DNA of 64,000 nt from [Clostridium] scindens (GCF_019597925.1 NZ_CP080442.1:3487501-3551500), one strand, 5' to 3'; shown: positions 17,182 to 26,328, counted from the first letter of the stretch. Notes: a model not told the origin generated them from the letters alone. A program made the numbers and translations.

Positions 17182-18354
17182 TTAAATTGTGTCGATAAAT
17201 TTTTCGATTTGGAAAATAGCCGCCCCGAGTGCCGATGCCTCTTTCTGGTATTGGCATACGTACACATAATCTCCGTTGTTCTCAAATATGTCCTTTTCCG
17301 CCACCAGATTCCTGAACTCCTGTATGTAAGGCTCCATGCTGCTGCCCACGTAGCCGCCAAGGACGATCTCGCAATCAAAGCACATCCGCAGATTGTCCAC
17401 TGCAATCGCAAGATCCTTCAGATATTCATTCCATATCTTCTTAAGATCCTGGTCTCCTGCTTCCATCTCTCTGAAAAATCTCTCCAGATCCCCATCCGTC
17501 TGATCTGCCAGCCTAAGCGCGGAGCAATATGCATCCAGGCATCCAATCTTGCCGCAGTAGCAGCGCTTGCCTTCCGGATGGATGACCATATGGCCAAACT
17601 CGCCGCTTCTCCAGTTATTGCCTTTATACATAGAGACCGATCCCCGGTCCTTCTCCTGTGCCGCGCGCACGATTCCATTCTCATTTCCAAATATAATCGC
17701 GCCGCCCACCGTGTTACTTAGGAACAGGTATACCAGATTGCTGCAGGTCCTGCTTCTGTTGCTCTCCGTAATGGCTGCCGCATTGGCATCATTTAGAAGT
17801 TCGCAAGGGTATGGCATGCATGCCGTCAGTTCTTCACAGGGAACATCATAGATTCCAAGCGCATGGGAGTTCGTAATATAATCCCGCTGCACGTCGATAA
17901 TCGCAGGCACGGAAATACCCATTCCCAGAATCCGCTTCTTGGGAATACGGCTTTCCTCGACAAACCTTCTCACGATTGCCGCAACTTCATGAAGATAAGT
18001 CTGCGAGTATTTAAAAGGCTTGCGGACCCGCTCATGCTTGAGCGCCTTTCCTGAAAGATCCGTATAAACGATCCCTACATGATTCTTCGTAATATCAAGC
18101 CCGATTGCATACTTGACATCCCTCACGGCTGCAATTGCCTTGGCCTTGCGTCCGCCGGTGGATTCAAATTCGCCGACTTCCCGTAACAGCTTCTCTTCCT
18201 TCAGTTCATTCACAATCTTAAGAACAGTAGGCCCACTGATGGAAAGCGCCGCCGATATCTCCGGCATGCTGGTTTCTTCCCTGCTATTCACATAACGAAA
18301 CACTCGATTTCTATTTAACTTTTTAACTTCCTGATTGCTTGTGCTTCGTTTCAT
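17182..18354 (-). CDS. ROK-family transcriptional regulator
   Basis: A 390-residue ROK repressor: N-terminal winged helix (EISAALSISGPTVLKIVNELKEEKLL), ROK fold with GLDITKNHVGIVYTDLSG and the zinc signature GEFGHMVIHPEG followed by CYCGKIGCLDAYC. It binds a sugar effector and represses catabolic genes. It is preceded by a consensus promoter and a dyad, and a near copy of the dyad lies after it, which points to autoregulation plus control of the polyol dehydrogenase downstream. Confidence 0.93.
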   Translation of the reverse strand: MKRSTSNQEVKKLNRNRVFRYVNSREETSMPEISAALSISGPTVLKIVNELKEEKLLREVGEFESTGGRKAKAIAAVRDVKYAIGLDITKNHVGIVYTDLSGKALKHERVRKPFKYSQTYLHEVAAIVRRFVEESRIPKKRILGMGISVPAIIDVQRDYITNSHALGIYDVPCEELTACMPYPCELLNDANAAAITESNRSRTCSNLVYLFLSNTVGGAIIFGNENGIVRAAQEKDRGSVSMYKGNNWRSGEFGHMVIHPEGKRCYCGKIGCLDAYCSALRLADQTDGDLERFFREMEAGDQDLKKIWNEYLKDLAIAVDNLRMCFDCEIVLGGYVGSSMEPYIQEFRNLVAEKDIFENNGDYVYVCQYQKEASALGAAIFQIEKFIDTI

Positions 18355-18367
18355 CCACCTTGTCCTA

Positions 18368-18390
18368 CTTTATTAAGTCATTTACTAAAG
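18368..18390. promoter_or_regulatory. ROK operator copy 1
   Basis: A 23-bp dyad beginning CTTTATTAA and ending TTTACTAAAG, positioned 9 bp downstream of the -10 box of the ROK gene promoter and 14 bp before its ATG, a classic autorepression site. Confidence 0.6.
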
Positions 18391-18398
18391 ATAGGATT

Positions 18399-18427
18399 AT
18401 TATAGCACTCGTCATTTCATTTTTCAA
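18399..18427 (-). promoter_or_regulatory. Promoter of ROK regulator 17182-18354
   Basis: -35 TTGAAA (18422-18427), -10 TATAAT (18399-18404), spacer 17 bp, minus strand. Confidence 0.75.
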
Positions 18428-18480
18428 TGTTCATTATGCAATTTCTATAATTTTTTTCACTAGCCATGGGAGGGTTTTGT

Positions 18481-19563
18481 CTATTTTTTGTCGAAGAGAA
18501 TGTCCGCCACCTGGAAATCCCCGTATTTTGTACTGATTACGGAGCACGGCCATTGCTCCGTCCTGGTCAGAATATCGATCTTTCCGCCTTTCAGATATGT
18601 AGTCTCCTCGCACTTTGTCCCCTGGATCGTGGGATTCCATGCATAAGCCTGTCCTTCCTTGATTATGCCTTCTGTGGAAGGCGTAACAACGAATTCTCTA
18701 CAGCCATACCCCGTCGGGCCTCCCTGATGGTGCATCTTCCACTCATCCGGATACCCGGCCTGCGCGTACAGGCTCTTTACTTCTTCAAAATACTCTTTAT
18801 AAGGCAGTCCTTCCCTCATCATGTTCTGCATTGCCGCGAAAATATACTGAGTCTTTTGCATACGCTCGTGGATCTCCTTCGGAATCTCCTGAAAATACAC
18901 CATTCGCGTCATGCTGATATTTAGCCCGTATTTTTCTCCGCCCAGCACTACCATCAGGCTGTTCTTGATCTTCTTATCCGAAGGAACGGGATGCCGGTAA
19001 TTCAGGATTCTTTCGTCGCTCCCAACCAGCACGCAGTCCGGGCTGATTCCTTTGTCGATGCAGCGCATCTTGAGAAGAGCCGCAACCTCCCTTTCCGTCT
19101 GGCCGGGCCGGGCCTCCATGGCAACCTTTTCTACGATATTGGCACACTCCTGGCCGATCTCATGGTACCGTGCCACTTCTGTCTCATTCAGCATCATTCT
19201 TAGATTTACAAGTTCTTCCTGCACGCAGGATGTCCCTGGAATCATCGTATCAGAAGCATAGCCTTTTCCATTGCAGTACCATGCAAGGAATCCTTCCAGA
19301 GTCTCATACCATGGAACGAGCACGCAGTCCGCATGAAGCGCATTCTGTTCCTTTTCCATGCGTGGACAGTCGCTGCTGTCTGCTACCATTTCCACCTTTC
19401 CATTTCTTTGAATGACTAAAAATGCAATCCCGACCTCTGCATTCGTCACAACTGCATTTTCATTAAACTGCGTTATCCATTTAAAATTATCCCTTCGGCC
19501 AAGAACAACCCCTTCATAAGGGGTTGTCTTAAGCCACATTAATATTCTATTCAGATTGTCCAT
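18481..19563 (-). CDS. M24-fold (Xaa-Pro peptidase/creatinase-like) protein with degraded metal site
   Basis: A 360-residue protein with an N-terminal creatinase-like domain and a C-terminal pita-bread (M24) domain (residues about 130-350). Active members bind two metals with Asp, Asp, His, Glu, Glu. Here the Asp-bearing segment reads VLGGEKYGLNISMTRM, so both expected Asp ligands (D-I-G and S-D-x-T-R) are missing. A His in HHQGGPTGYG and a Glu in KCEETTYL remain. It may not be a peptidase. It follows the dehydrogenase 19567-20631 with a 3-bp gap and is surely co-transcribed. Its role in a sugar locus is unknown. Confidence 0.85.
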   Translation of the reverse strand: MDNLNRILMWLKTTPYEGVVLGRRDNFKWITQFNENAVVTNAEVGIAFLVIQRNGKVEMVADSSDCPRMEKEQNALHADCVLVPWYETLEGFLAWYCNGKGYASDTMIPGTSCVQEELVNLRMMLNETEVARYHEIGQECANIVEKVAMEARPGQTEREVAALLKMRCIDKGISPDCVLVGSDERILNYRHPVPSDKKIKNSLMVVLGGEKYGLNISMTRMVYFQEIPKEIHERMQKTQYIFAAMQNMMREGLPYKEYFEEVKSLYAQAGYPDEWKMHHQGGPTGYGCREFVVTPSTEGIIKEGQAYAWNPTIQGTKCEETTYLKGGKIDILTRTEQWPCSVISTKYGDFQVADILFDKK

Positions 19564-19566
19564 AAA

Positions 19567-20631
19567 TTATTCCATCTCCATATTCACGCAAACCTTGCCT
19601 GTTTTTCCTGTTGCAAATACACGATACGCCTCTTCTGTCTCGCTAAGCGGATAGCGGTGGGTAATAATCTGGCTTGGATGGATTTTCTTGCGGTCCAGGA
19701 ATTCCACCAGCTGCTCCATGTTTCCTACTGATGTAACCCAGGATCCATGCAATGTCAGGTTCTTATGCAGCAGCAGCGGGCTTGGTTCAAACGTTACCGT
19801 TCCCTGCTCTCCAAGGAACACTACCTGTCCCCACATTCTGGCGACTTCCAGACATCTGTGACGGCCAATGCTGCTTCCGGAACAGTCTACGGCAACCTCT
19901 ACGCCCTTGCCTCCGGTATAGTCCATTACGTTCTTAACCGCGTCATCGTCTCCCATGAATACCTGGTCAGCGCCGATCTTCTTCGCCATCTCCAGACGCT
20001 CTTCGGAAATATCAACGCCAATCGTCTCTGCGCCCATTGCCTTGGCCAGTATCAGGGCTGCCTGGCCTACCGGGCCAAGTCCCATCACAAGCACCCGGTC
20101 TCTTCCTGATACATTGGCTCTTAAGAGTCCCTGGTAAGCAGTTCCAAAACCACATGCGATCATAGCCCCATCTTCATATGTAAGAAAATCTGGAAGATGG
20201 ATGCAAGTAGATACGTCCGCCACCATATACTCGGCCAAAGCGCCGTCTCTCTGCCATCCATAGGCACGCCTCTCCGGCTGCTGGCAGTTGATAAAGAAGC
20301 CCTTCTTACACTCGTCGCAATATCCGCATCCCTGGATATGGTACACGACAACCCGGTCTCCCTCTTTAAAGTCAAGCACGCCCTCGCCTACTTCTACAAC
20401 CTGTCCGCTTGGCTCATGGCCTGCGATCACGTCATCATATCTGGCTCCGCCTGTCTTATCCGTGTGCTCAAAATAAATATACTTCAAATCGCTGCCGCAC
20501 AGGCTGGCTGCCTTCATCTTCAGCAGCACCTGTCCCGGGCCAGGCTTCGGCACATCGCACTCCACCTTCTCAACTTTCGCTCCTCCCGGAAGCTTCATAC
20601 CGATCATTTTCTCTGGAATCTTCTCGCTCAT
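19567..20631 (-). CDS. Zinc-dependent medium-chain dehydrogenase
   Basis: A 354-residue MDR dehydrogenase with SLCGSDLKYIYFE, GHEPSGQVVEVGEG, a structural-zinc lobe (CGYCDECKKGFFINC) and Rossmann motif VMGLGPVGQA. It resembles polyol or threonine dehydrogenases. Start 20631 is 8 bp from AGGAGG; ATG 20637 is only 2 bp from it. First gene of a two-gene unit with the M24-fold protein. Substrate unknown. Confidence 0.9.
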   Translation of the reverse strand: MSEKIPEKMIGMKLPGGAKVEKVECDVPKPGPGQVLLKMKAASLCGSDLKYIYFEHTDKTGGARYDDVIAGHEPSGQVVEVGEGVLDFKEGDRVVVYHIQGCGYCDECKKGFFINCQQPERRAYGWQRDGALAEYMVADVSTCIHLPDFLTYEDGAMIACGFGTAYQGLLRANVSGRDRVLVMGLGPVGQAALILAKAMGAETIGVDISEERLEMAKKIGADQVFMGDDDAVKNVMDYTGGKGVEVAVDCSGSSIGRHRCLEVARMWGQVVFLGEQGTVTFEPSPLLLHKNLTLHGSWVTSVGNMEQLVEFLDRKKIHPSQIITHRYPLSETEEAYRVFATGKTGKVCVNMEME

Positions 20632-20702
20632 CGTCATATCCTCCTCTTTGCAATTGACTGATAAATGTAATTACGCTGATGTTCTGTTCAACTCTTAATT
20701 GC

Positions 20703-20731
20703 AGTATAGCACTCTTTTGCGGCGGCTTGAA
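20703..20731 (-). promoter_or_regulatory. Promoter of dehydrogenase-M24 unit
   Basis: -35-like TTCAAG (20726-20731) and -10 TATACT (20703-20708), 17-bp spacer, minus strand. Confidence 0.5.
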
Positions 20732-20798
20732 TTTCATATGTTATCCTTTGATGGATTATATTCCACCTGGGAGAGTTTTGATGGGATTGGCACCGCGT

Positions 20799-20967
20799 GG
20801 GATAGTGTAGGGAGGGTTGCTTCGACGCTTTATGGGGCTTCGGCTAATGCACGGAACTGTAAGCCTGCAAGGGAATCGTCGGCTGACTCCCCCCTTGCAG
20901 GCTAACAGTTCCGGCATGGATCCTACGCCCCAGTCGCTTACCTACGCCCCCCTCCCTACACTATCCC
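20799..20967 (+). other. Long hairpin element E1 (structured RNA or mobile hairpin)
   Basis: This 169-bp element folds into one long imperfect hairpin. Outer arms are a perfect 18-bp inverted repeat (20799-20816 with 20950-20967); a middle TGGGGC / GCCCCA pairing follows. The apical stem is GGAACTGT-A-AGCCTGCAAG with its complement (20853-20871 with 20894-20912), containing a conserved A-A mismatch, then a terminal stem with loop GTCGGCT (20878-20884). It shares loop and internal motifs with E2. The flanks 20732-20798 and 20968-21040 contain no gene, and short frames through it are artefacts. Confidence 0.7.
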
Positions 20968-21040
20968 CCGCTCCCGGCAATTCATTGGCAACTCCGCATG
21001 AATGCGGGCGTTACGTGATGCTGCTTCTCCGGCAGTTCGC

Positions 21041-21219
21041 AGCCTGCGGGGTGGATGGGGTGGATTTCGCAGGGAAGCGGAGGCGTCCGCAATATCCGTC
21101 CACGCGATGTTAGTTCCTGGGGGAGGAGTCAGCCGACGACTCTCCCGGGGACTTACATCCCGGTGGACTAGATGGAGGCGCCGCAGCGTCGGAGAAATCT
21201 CCCCATCCTCCCCGCAGGC
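21041..21219 (-). other. Long hairpin element E2, homologue of E1 in opposite orientation
   Basis: This 179-bp hairpin lies right after the stop of the AraC gene. Outer arms: GCCTGCGGGG, GGATGGGG and GATTTC (21041-21068) pair with their complements at 21194-21219. Inner arms: GTCCAC and GATGT (21098-21110) pair with ACATC and GTGGAC (21155-21168). Read on the minus strand its apex is GAGTC-GTCGGCT-GACTC, and it shares TGTAAG, CTAACA and CGACGCT with E1 at equivalent positions while the stem bases differ. Confidence 0.7.
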
Positions 21220-21243
21220 GTCCTCCAATCTCACCAATTCCCC

Positions 21244-22132
21244 CTACTCGCAGTAAAAATAATCCCCATTCTTATAATCTTTCGGCGACACGCCCACCAC
21301 TTTTTTGAATATCCGGGAGAAGTAATACTGGTCTTCATATCCCAGCCTTGAACTTACTTCATAGATATACAGGTTGGTATTCTTCAGCAGCTTGCAGGCC
21401 TCCTGCATCTTCAGGTGGATGAAGAACTCCACCGGAGAACGTCCGGTCTGGTTCTTGAATATGGTATTCAGATAACTGCGGGACAGCTGGACTTCTTCCG
21501 ATATCTCCTCCAGGGTAAGGCTGCGAGTCAGATTCTCATACATGAAGCGAATGACCATGGTCACATGCCTGTCCTGAACGCTGCTCTCATCTACTTTCTC
21601 CCGGTAGTATACTTCCGAAAGGATCAGGGACAGCACCTGAGAGATATAGATGAAGTTCCCCAAGGTATAGTTGCGCCGCAGAACCCGGAACAGCAGATTG
21701 AACAGCACCATCATACGGTTGTCGCTGTGCCTGGAATTCATAGGTACGACGTGCGGCTCGTCAATCGGAAAGTATGCCGTGTTCTCCCCCTTTGAAGTGC
21801 ACCCACAGGATACTCCATGGGTCTTTGGCATCCGCATAGTACCGGTGTCCCTTTTTGCATGGAATGCAGAATGCGTCCGATTTTCCCATCGAAAATGTCT
21901 GACCCTCCACTTCCACGGTTCCTTTTCCCTCCGTGCAATAGATCAGAATATACTGCTCGGCCCCTTCTTTCCTCTCCCGGTAATGATCACGGGCCTTCGG
22001 AAAGAAGCCGACGTCCGTCGGATAGACCGTCCGCACCAGCGGGTGCTCCGCATAGTCCGCAAATGATTCTGTAGGAATAATAATATATTCTTCGTCCTTA
22101 AATCCATCTGCCTTTCCAATATTATTACTCAT
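21244..22132 (-). pseudogene. AraC-family regulator, frameshifted at a G5 run
   Basis: The N-terminal part (22132 to about 21790) encodes an AraC-type cupin sensor ending DPWSILWVHFKGG and then runs to a stop. The continuing frame begins at KGENTAYFPIDEPHVVP and encodes the rest of the sensor and a complete C-terminal double HTH (LTLEEISEEVQLSRSYLNTIFK and VSSRLGYEDQYYFSRIFKK). Removing one G from the five-G run (21786-21790) restores a 295-residue protein of normal length. Divergent from the DUF5107 gene, which it probably controls. True mutation, slippage switch or sequencing error cannot be separated here. Confidence 0.85.
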
Positions 22133-22311
22133 CCTTCCACCTGCCTGTCCCTTCTTATAATTTTGAGATAACTATAGCACCCATGTGGAATATTGTCCAT
22201 CTTTTTATGGTATATGACATTTTAACATTTCTCCCCTTATGCTAATCTATACATACAGCAGGCGACTGCACAGCAACAGGCAATTCCATTTTGAAAGGAG
22301 ACGAATGACTT

Positions 22312-25300
22312 ATGTCAAACAAGCAAGTCCATGTATGGGAAGAAACCATAACCCTTCCTACTTATAAAGTATACCCTCCGGAAAAAAGTCCATTGTTCAT
22401 CGAAAACAGGGCTTATCAGGGAAGTTCCGGAAAGGTTTACCCCCTTCCTGTAACGGAAAAAATATCCGATGAGAAAGAGGACGTAGAATACAAGGCGATT
22501 TACCTGGAAAATGATTATCTGCTTGTCATGGTCCTGCCGGAACTCGGCGGCCGTATCCAGCGCGCACTAGACAAAACCAACAATTATGACTTCGTATATT
22601 ATAACCACGTGATCAAGCCGGCCTTGGTAGGCCTTACCGGTCCATGGATCTCCGGCGGCATCGAATTCAACTGGCCGCAGCATCACCGTCCATCCACCTA
22701 CTCTCCGGTAGACTATCACTTCGAGGAGCATGAAGACGGCTCATCCACCGTATACGTCAGCGAGATTGATAAGATGTACGGTACCAAAGGAATGGCCTCC
22801 TTTACGCTCTATCCGGACAAGGCATATATCGAGATCAAGGGACGCCTTTACAACCGTACCGACACGCCGCAGACCTTCCTCTGGTGGGCGAATCCGGCCG
22901 TACCGGTCAATGAGCACACCTATTCCGTATTTCCGCCGGACGTCCATGCAGTAATGGACCACGGAAAGCGCGCGGTATCCACTTTCCCCATCGCCACCGG
23001 CGAATATTATAAATATGACTATTCTGAAGGGATCGACATTTCCTGCTACCGCAACATCAAAGTGCCTACCTCCTATATGGCAGCCCACTCCGATTATGAC
23101 TTTATCGGAAACTTTGATGAGAAGGTAGATGCCGGCCTGCTGCATGTGGCAGACCACCACATTTCCCCGGGCAAGAAGCAGTGGACATGGGGAAACAGCG
23201 ACTTCGGCCAGGCATGGGACCGCAACCTGACAGAGACGGACGGCCCGTACATCGAGCTGATGACCGGCGTCTATGCGGACAATCAGCCGGACTTCACCTG
23301 GCTGAAGCCTTATGAAGAAAAGACATTTACCCAGTACTTCATGCCTTATAAGCATGTAGGAAGAGTAAAAAATGCCACCAAGGATGCTGCCATCGGAATG
23401 GACCTTTCAAATGGCAAATGCATCATCAAGGCCTATACATCCGGCGTCTTCGCTGATTCAACAATCATCGTGAAGAACCAGGGCGGCACTTTGTTTACGG
23501 ATCAGGCAGACCTTACGCCGGAACGGTTCTATGAGGCCTCTTTTCATACAGAACTTGCAGACTTAAGCGGCGTAACCGCGACCATATATGACAGCGGCAT
23601 GTTCCCGCTTGTAACCTACGAAGCAGTAACCGAGGAGCTAGAGCCGACTCCGGATCCGGCAGATCCGCTGCTTTCTCCGCAGGAACTTAAGACCACCGAG
23701 GAATTGTATCTGGGCGCCCAGCATCTGGAGCAGTACCGTCATGCCACCCTCAACCCGGAAGACTATTATCTGGAAGGACTCAGGCGCGACCCATCCGACA
23801 TCCGCCTGAATAACGGCTACGGCCTTCTTCTGTACAGACGCGGAAACTTCGAAGAAAGCATCAGGCATTTCAACAAAGCCATTGAGAAACAGACCTGGAA
23901 GACCCCGAACCCCTACTACGGCGAAAGTTACTTCAATCTCGGCCTGGCCCTCGTCATGACAGGGGATGACAAAGGCGCTTACGATGCCTTCTACAAATCC
24001 ACCTGGAGTTATGAGACGCAAGGCGCAGGCTACTACTGGCTGGCATGCTTATCCGTAAAGCGCGGCGATTACCGGAATGCCCTGGAATTCATCGACAATG
24101 CCCTGATCCGGGGATGGCACAACATGAAAGCCCGCACCTTGAAGGCGGCCATCCTTCGTCTGCTTCACATGGATTCCCAGGAACTGCTGGATGAAAGCCT
24201 TAAGATCGACCCGCTGGATATGGGCATCCGCTACGAAGGGGCTTTAAGATCAGGCAGTCTGGACGACTGGAAGGACAAGATGCGCACGCCCGTGCATAAT
24301 TACCTGGAACTTGCCCTGGATTATATCAAGGCAGGCTTATATGATGACGCGCTTACCATCCTGGCTTCCTGCACAGCGGACTCTCCGATGCTTGGCTATT
24401 ACCAGGGCTACGTATATGAACGCAAGGGCGATGCCGCCAAGGCGGCTAAGATGTATCAGCAAGGCGAGGCCGCCTGCCCCGACTACTGCTTCCCGAACCG
24501 CGCGGAAGAAGTCGTTATATTAGAAAGCGCTGCCTCCCTGCTCGGCAAAGCGCCTTACGCCCACTATTATCTGGGCTGCCTGCTCTATGACAAGAAGCAG
24601 TACGAGAAAGCGGCCCTGCATTGGGAAGAAGCCGCTGAAGGCGCGCCGGACTTTGCCATGAACTGGCGTAATCTTGCCATCTACTATTACAATAAGAGAA
24701 AAGACATAGACCGGGCGCTGGAATACATGAAGAAGGCCTTCGAACTGGATTCTGCCTACTCCCGCTTCCTGCTGGAATACGACCAGCTGCGCGCAAAGGC
24801 AGGCATCTCCGTAGAAGAACGCCTGGAACTGCTTTCCGCCCATCTGGATCTTGTGACTGGCCGGGATGCGCTGTATGTAGAATACATCTCGCTTCTTAAC
24901 TGCACCGGACAGTATGACAAGGCGCTGGAATGCCTGAACGGCCACCTGTTCCATCCATGGGAAGGCGGAGAAGGGAAAGTCAGCACCCAGTACCGCTATG
25001 CGCTGACGCAGAAAGCGCTGGGCCTTCTTGAAAGTGGCAATTATGATGAAGCCATCCGGCTTCTTGAGGCCACGAAAGTATATCCAAACAATCTGGGAGA
25101 AGGAAAACTTCCGAATGTCCAGGACAACATCGCCGACTATTATATCGGAAAGGCCTACCAGGCAAAGAATGACTCTGCTGCTGCCTGTGAGTATTTTGAA
25201 AAGGCTTCCACAGGACTGGATGAGCCATCCGGCGTCCTCTACTACAACGACCAGCCCTCCGACACCATTCTCTATCAGGGTCTGGCCAATGAAGAACTGG

Positions 25301-25584
25301 GCAACACGGCTGCAGCGAAAAAATGCTACCATCAGCTTCTGGCCTTTGGAAAGAAACACATTTTCGACGAAGTGACCTATGACTATTTTGCCGTGTCACT
25401 TCCGGAAATCGAAGTATTCCCTGACAATATCAAAGAGCGCAATGATATCTACTGCCGCTATTTGATGGCATTGGGCCACATCGGCCTGGGCGAGAAGGAT
25501 GAGGCAGACGCTCTGCTTCATGAGATCCTTCGGTTAAAAGCCGACTACCAGGGCGCGATCCGTCATCTTCCAATGACTGAATAA
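22312..25584 (+). CDS. DUF5107 domain protein with C-terminal tetratricopeptide repeats
   Basis: A 1090-residue protein with no signal peptide or membrane segment, so cytoplasmic. Residues 1 to about 430 form a beta-rich DUF5107 region (YLLVMVLPELGGRIQRALDK, GLTGPWISGGIEFNWPQHHR), which resembles galactose-mutarotase-like sugar-binding folds. Residues about 470-1085 are tandem tetratricopeptide repeats (NPYYGESYFNLGLALVMTGD, YAHYYLGCLLYDKKQYEKAA). A carbohydrate-active or sugar-recognition role is likely from family context, but no reaction is asserted. Monocistronic: AAAGGAG site, divergent AraC gene and a strong terminator. G+C rich like a well-expressed gene of this genome. Confidence 0.9.
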   Translation: MSNKQVHVWEETITLPTYKVYPPEKSPLFIENRAYQGSSGKVYPLPVTEKISDEKEDVEYKAIYLENDYLLVMVLPELGGRIQRALDKTNNYDFVYYNHVIKPALVGLTGPWISGGIEFNWPQHHRPSTYSPVDYHFEEHEDGSSTVYVSEIDKMYGTKGMASFTLYPDKAYIEIKGRLYNRTDTPQTFLWWANPAVPVNEHTYSVFPPDVHAVMDHGKRAVSTFPIATGEYYKYDYSEGIDISCYRNIKVPTSYMAAHSDYDFIGNFDEKVDAGLLHVADHHISPGKKQWTWGNSDFGQAWDRNLTETDGPYIELMTGVYADNQPDFTWLKPYEEKTFTQYFMPYKHVGRVKNATKDAAIGMDLSNGKCIIKAYTSGVFADSTIIVKNQGGTLFTDQADLTPERFYEASFHTELADLSGVTATIYDSGMFPLVTYEAVTEELEPTPDPADPLLSPQELKTTEELYLGAQHLEQYRHATLNPEDYYLEGLRRDPSDIRLNNGYGLLLYRRGNFEESIRHFNKAIEKQTWKTPNPYYGESYFNLGLALVMTGDDKGAYDAFYKSTWSYETQGAGYYWLACLSVKRGDYRNALEFIDNALIRGWHNMKARTLKAAILRLLHMDSQELLDESLKIDPLDMGIRYEGALRSGSLDDWKDKMRTPVHNYLELALDYIKAGLYDDALTILASCTADSPMLGYYQGYVYERKGDAAKAAKMYQQGEAACPDYCFPNRAEEVVILESAASLLGKAPYAHYYLGCLLYDKKQYEKAALHWEEAAEGAPDFAMNWRNLAIYYYNKRKDIDRALEYMKKAFELDSAYSRFLLEYDQLRAKAGISVEERLELLSAHLDLVTGRDALYVEYISLLNCTGQYDKALECLNGHLFHPWEGGEGKVSTQYRYALTQKALGLLESGNYDEAIRLLEATKVYPNNLGEGKLPNVQDNIADYYIGKAYQAKNDSAAACEYFEKASTGLDEPSGVLYYNDQPSDTILYQGLANEELGNTAAAKKCYHQLLAFGKKHIFDEVTYDYFAVSLPEIEVFPDNIKERNDIYCRYLMALGHIGLGEKDEADALLHEILRLKADYQGAIRHLPMTE

Positions 25585-25615
25585 AGCAAGCCTTAGAACC
25601 TATATCGATCATCCC

Positions 25616-25653
25616 AAAAAGGGACACGGCGATCATACGCCGTGCCCCTTTTT
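25616..25653. terminator. Bidirectional terminator
   Basis: AAAAAGGG-CACGGCG stem with complementary CGCCGTG-CCCTTTTT (one A-C mismatch), ending in T runs on both strands between convergent genes. Confidence 0.9.
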
Positions 25654-25686
25654 ATTATCGATTCTTATGCTCCGTCTCTCTGCGGC

Positions 25687-26328
25687 TTACTTCCCGCCGC
25701 TTTTTTCGAATTCAAGTTCCAGCAGTTCCCCAAAAGATTGGATCGCAACATGCTCTTCTTCCACCTGGCCGAAGCCATATGCCGCGAATATCATAGGAAT
25801 CCCCGCCTCTTTGCACGCATTGGCATCTCCCTGGGTGTCGCCTACATAGATGGCTTCCTTGATTCCATTTCGCTCCATGATGATGCGGATATTCTCGCCT
25901 TTTAACTTTCCGGTGTCTCCCGGGCAGGTATAATCTGCAAAATATTCTCCAAGTCCGGTATTCTTAAGAAAAGCTTCTATGTAGCCGGACTGGCAGTTGC
26001 TGACGATAAAGAGCTTATACTTTCTGCTCAGTTCGCGAACCGTCTCTGCCATCTGGTCATAGACGATGCAGGGTGCTGTCTCTACCCATTTATTCTCATA
26101 TTTATAGAGATGGTCTGCCAGTCTCTCCTGCTCTTTTTGCGCAAGTTCCGGGAACAGGTCGTCCATGATCTCCTCCAAAGGCTTGCCAAACTCCCGCTTT
26201 AGCTGCTCAGCCGTCAGCGTCCTGTCCATATCCGTCTGTTCCTTGATTGCCTGGTTCCAGGAATATGCCACTTCTTCCGTGGAGTCCCACAGGGTTCCGT
26301 CTACGTCAAATATAATTCCTTCTATCAT
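25687..26328 (-). CDS. HAD-superfamily phosphatase (phosphoglycolate phosphatase-like)
   Basis: A 213-residue HAD hydrolase: motif I FDVDGTLWDST (nucleophile Asp and acid/base Asp), a helical cap, motif II FIVSNCQSGY, lysine in PGDTGKLKGENI and motif IV YVGDTQGDANAC. It dephosphorylates a small phosphorylated metabolite, likely a sugar phosphate or phosphoglycolate. Last gene of a three-gene minus-strand unit (VOC protein, dehydrogenase, HAD) under the ATGTTATAACAT-type operator. Confidence 0.92.
   Translation of the reverse strand: MIEGIIFDVDGTLWDSTEEVAYSWNQAIKEQTDMDRTLTAEQLKREFGKPLEEIMDDLFPELAQKEQERLADHLYKYENKWVETAPCIVYDQMAETVRELSRKYKLFIVSNCQSGYIEAFLKNTGLGEYFADYTCPGDTGKLKGENIRIIMERNGIKEAIYVGDTQGDANACKEAGIPMIFAAYGFGQVEEEHVAIQSFGELLELEFEKSGGK

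Noticed and set aside
20699..21256. Short open frames on both strands through the hairpin pair E1/E2
   Set aside because: They follow inverted-repeat G/C-rich sequence, have no ribosome sites and no recognisable domains; the sequence is explained by the hairpins.
24520..25359. 279-codon minus-strand frame inside the DUF5107 gene
   Set aside because: Antisense to the TPR repeats; repeated codon patterns create the long frame.
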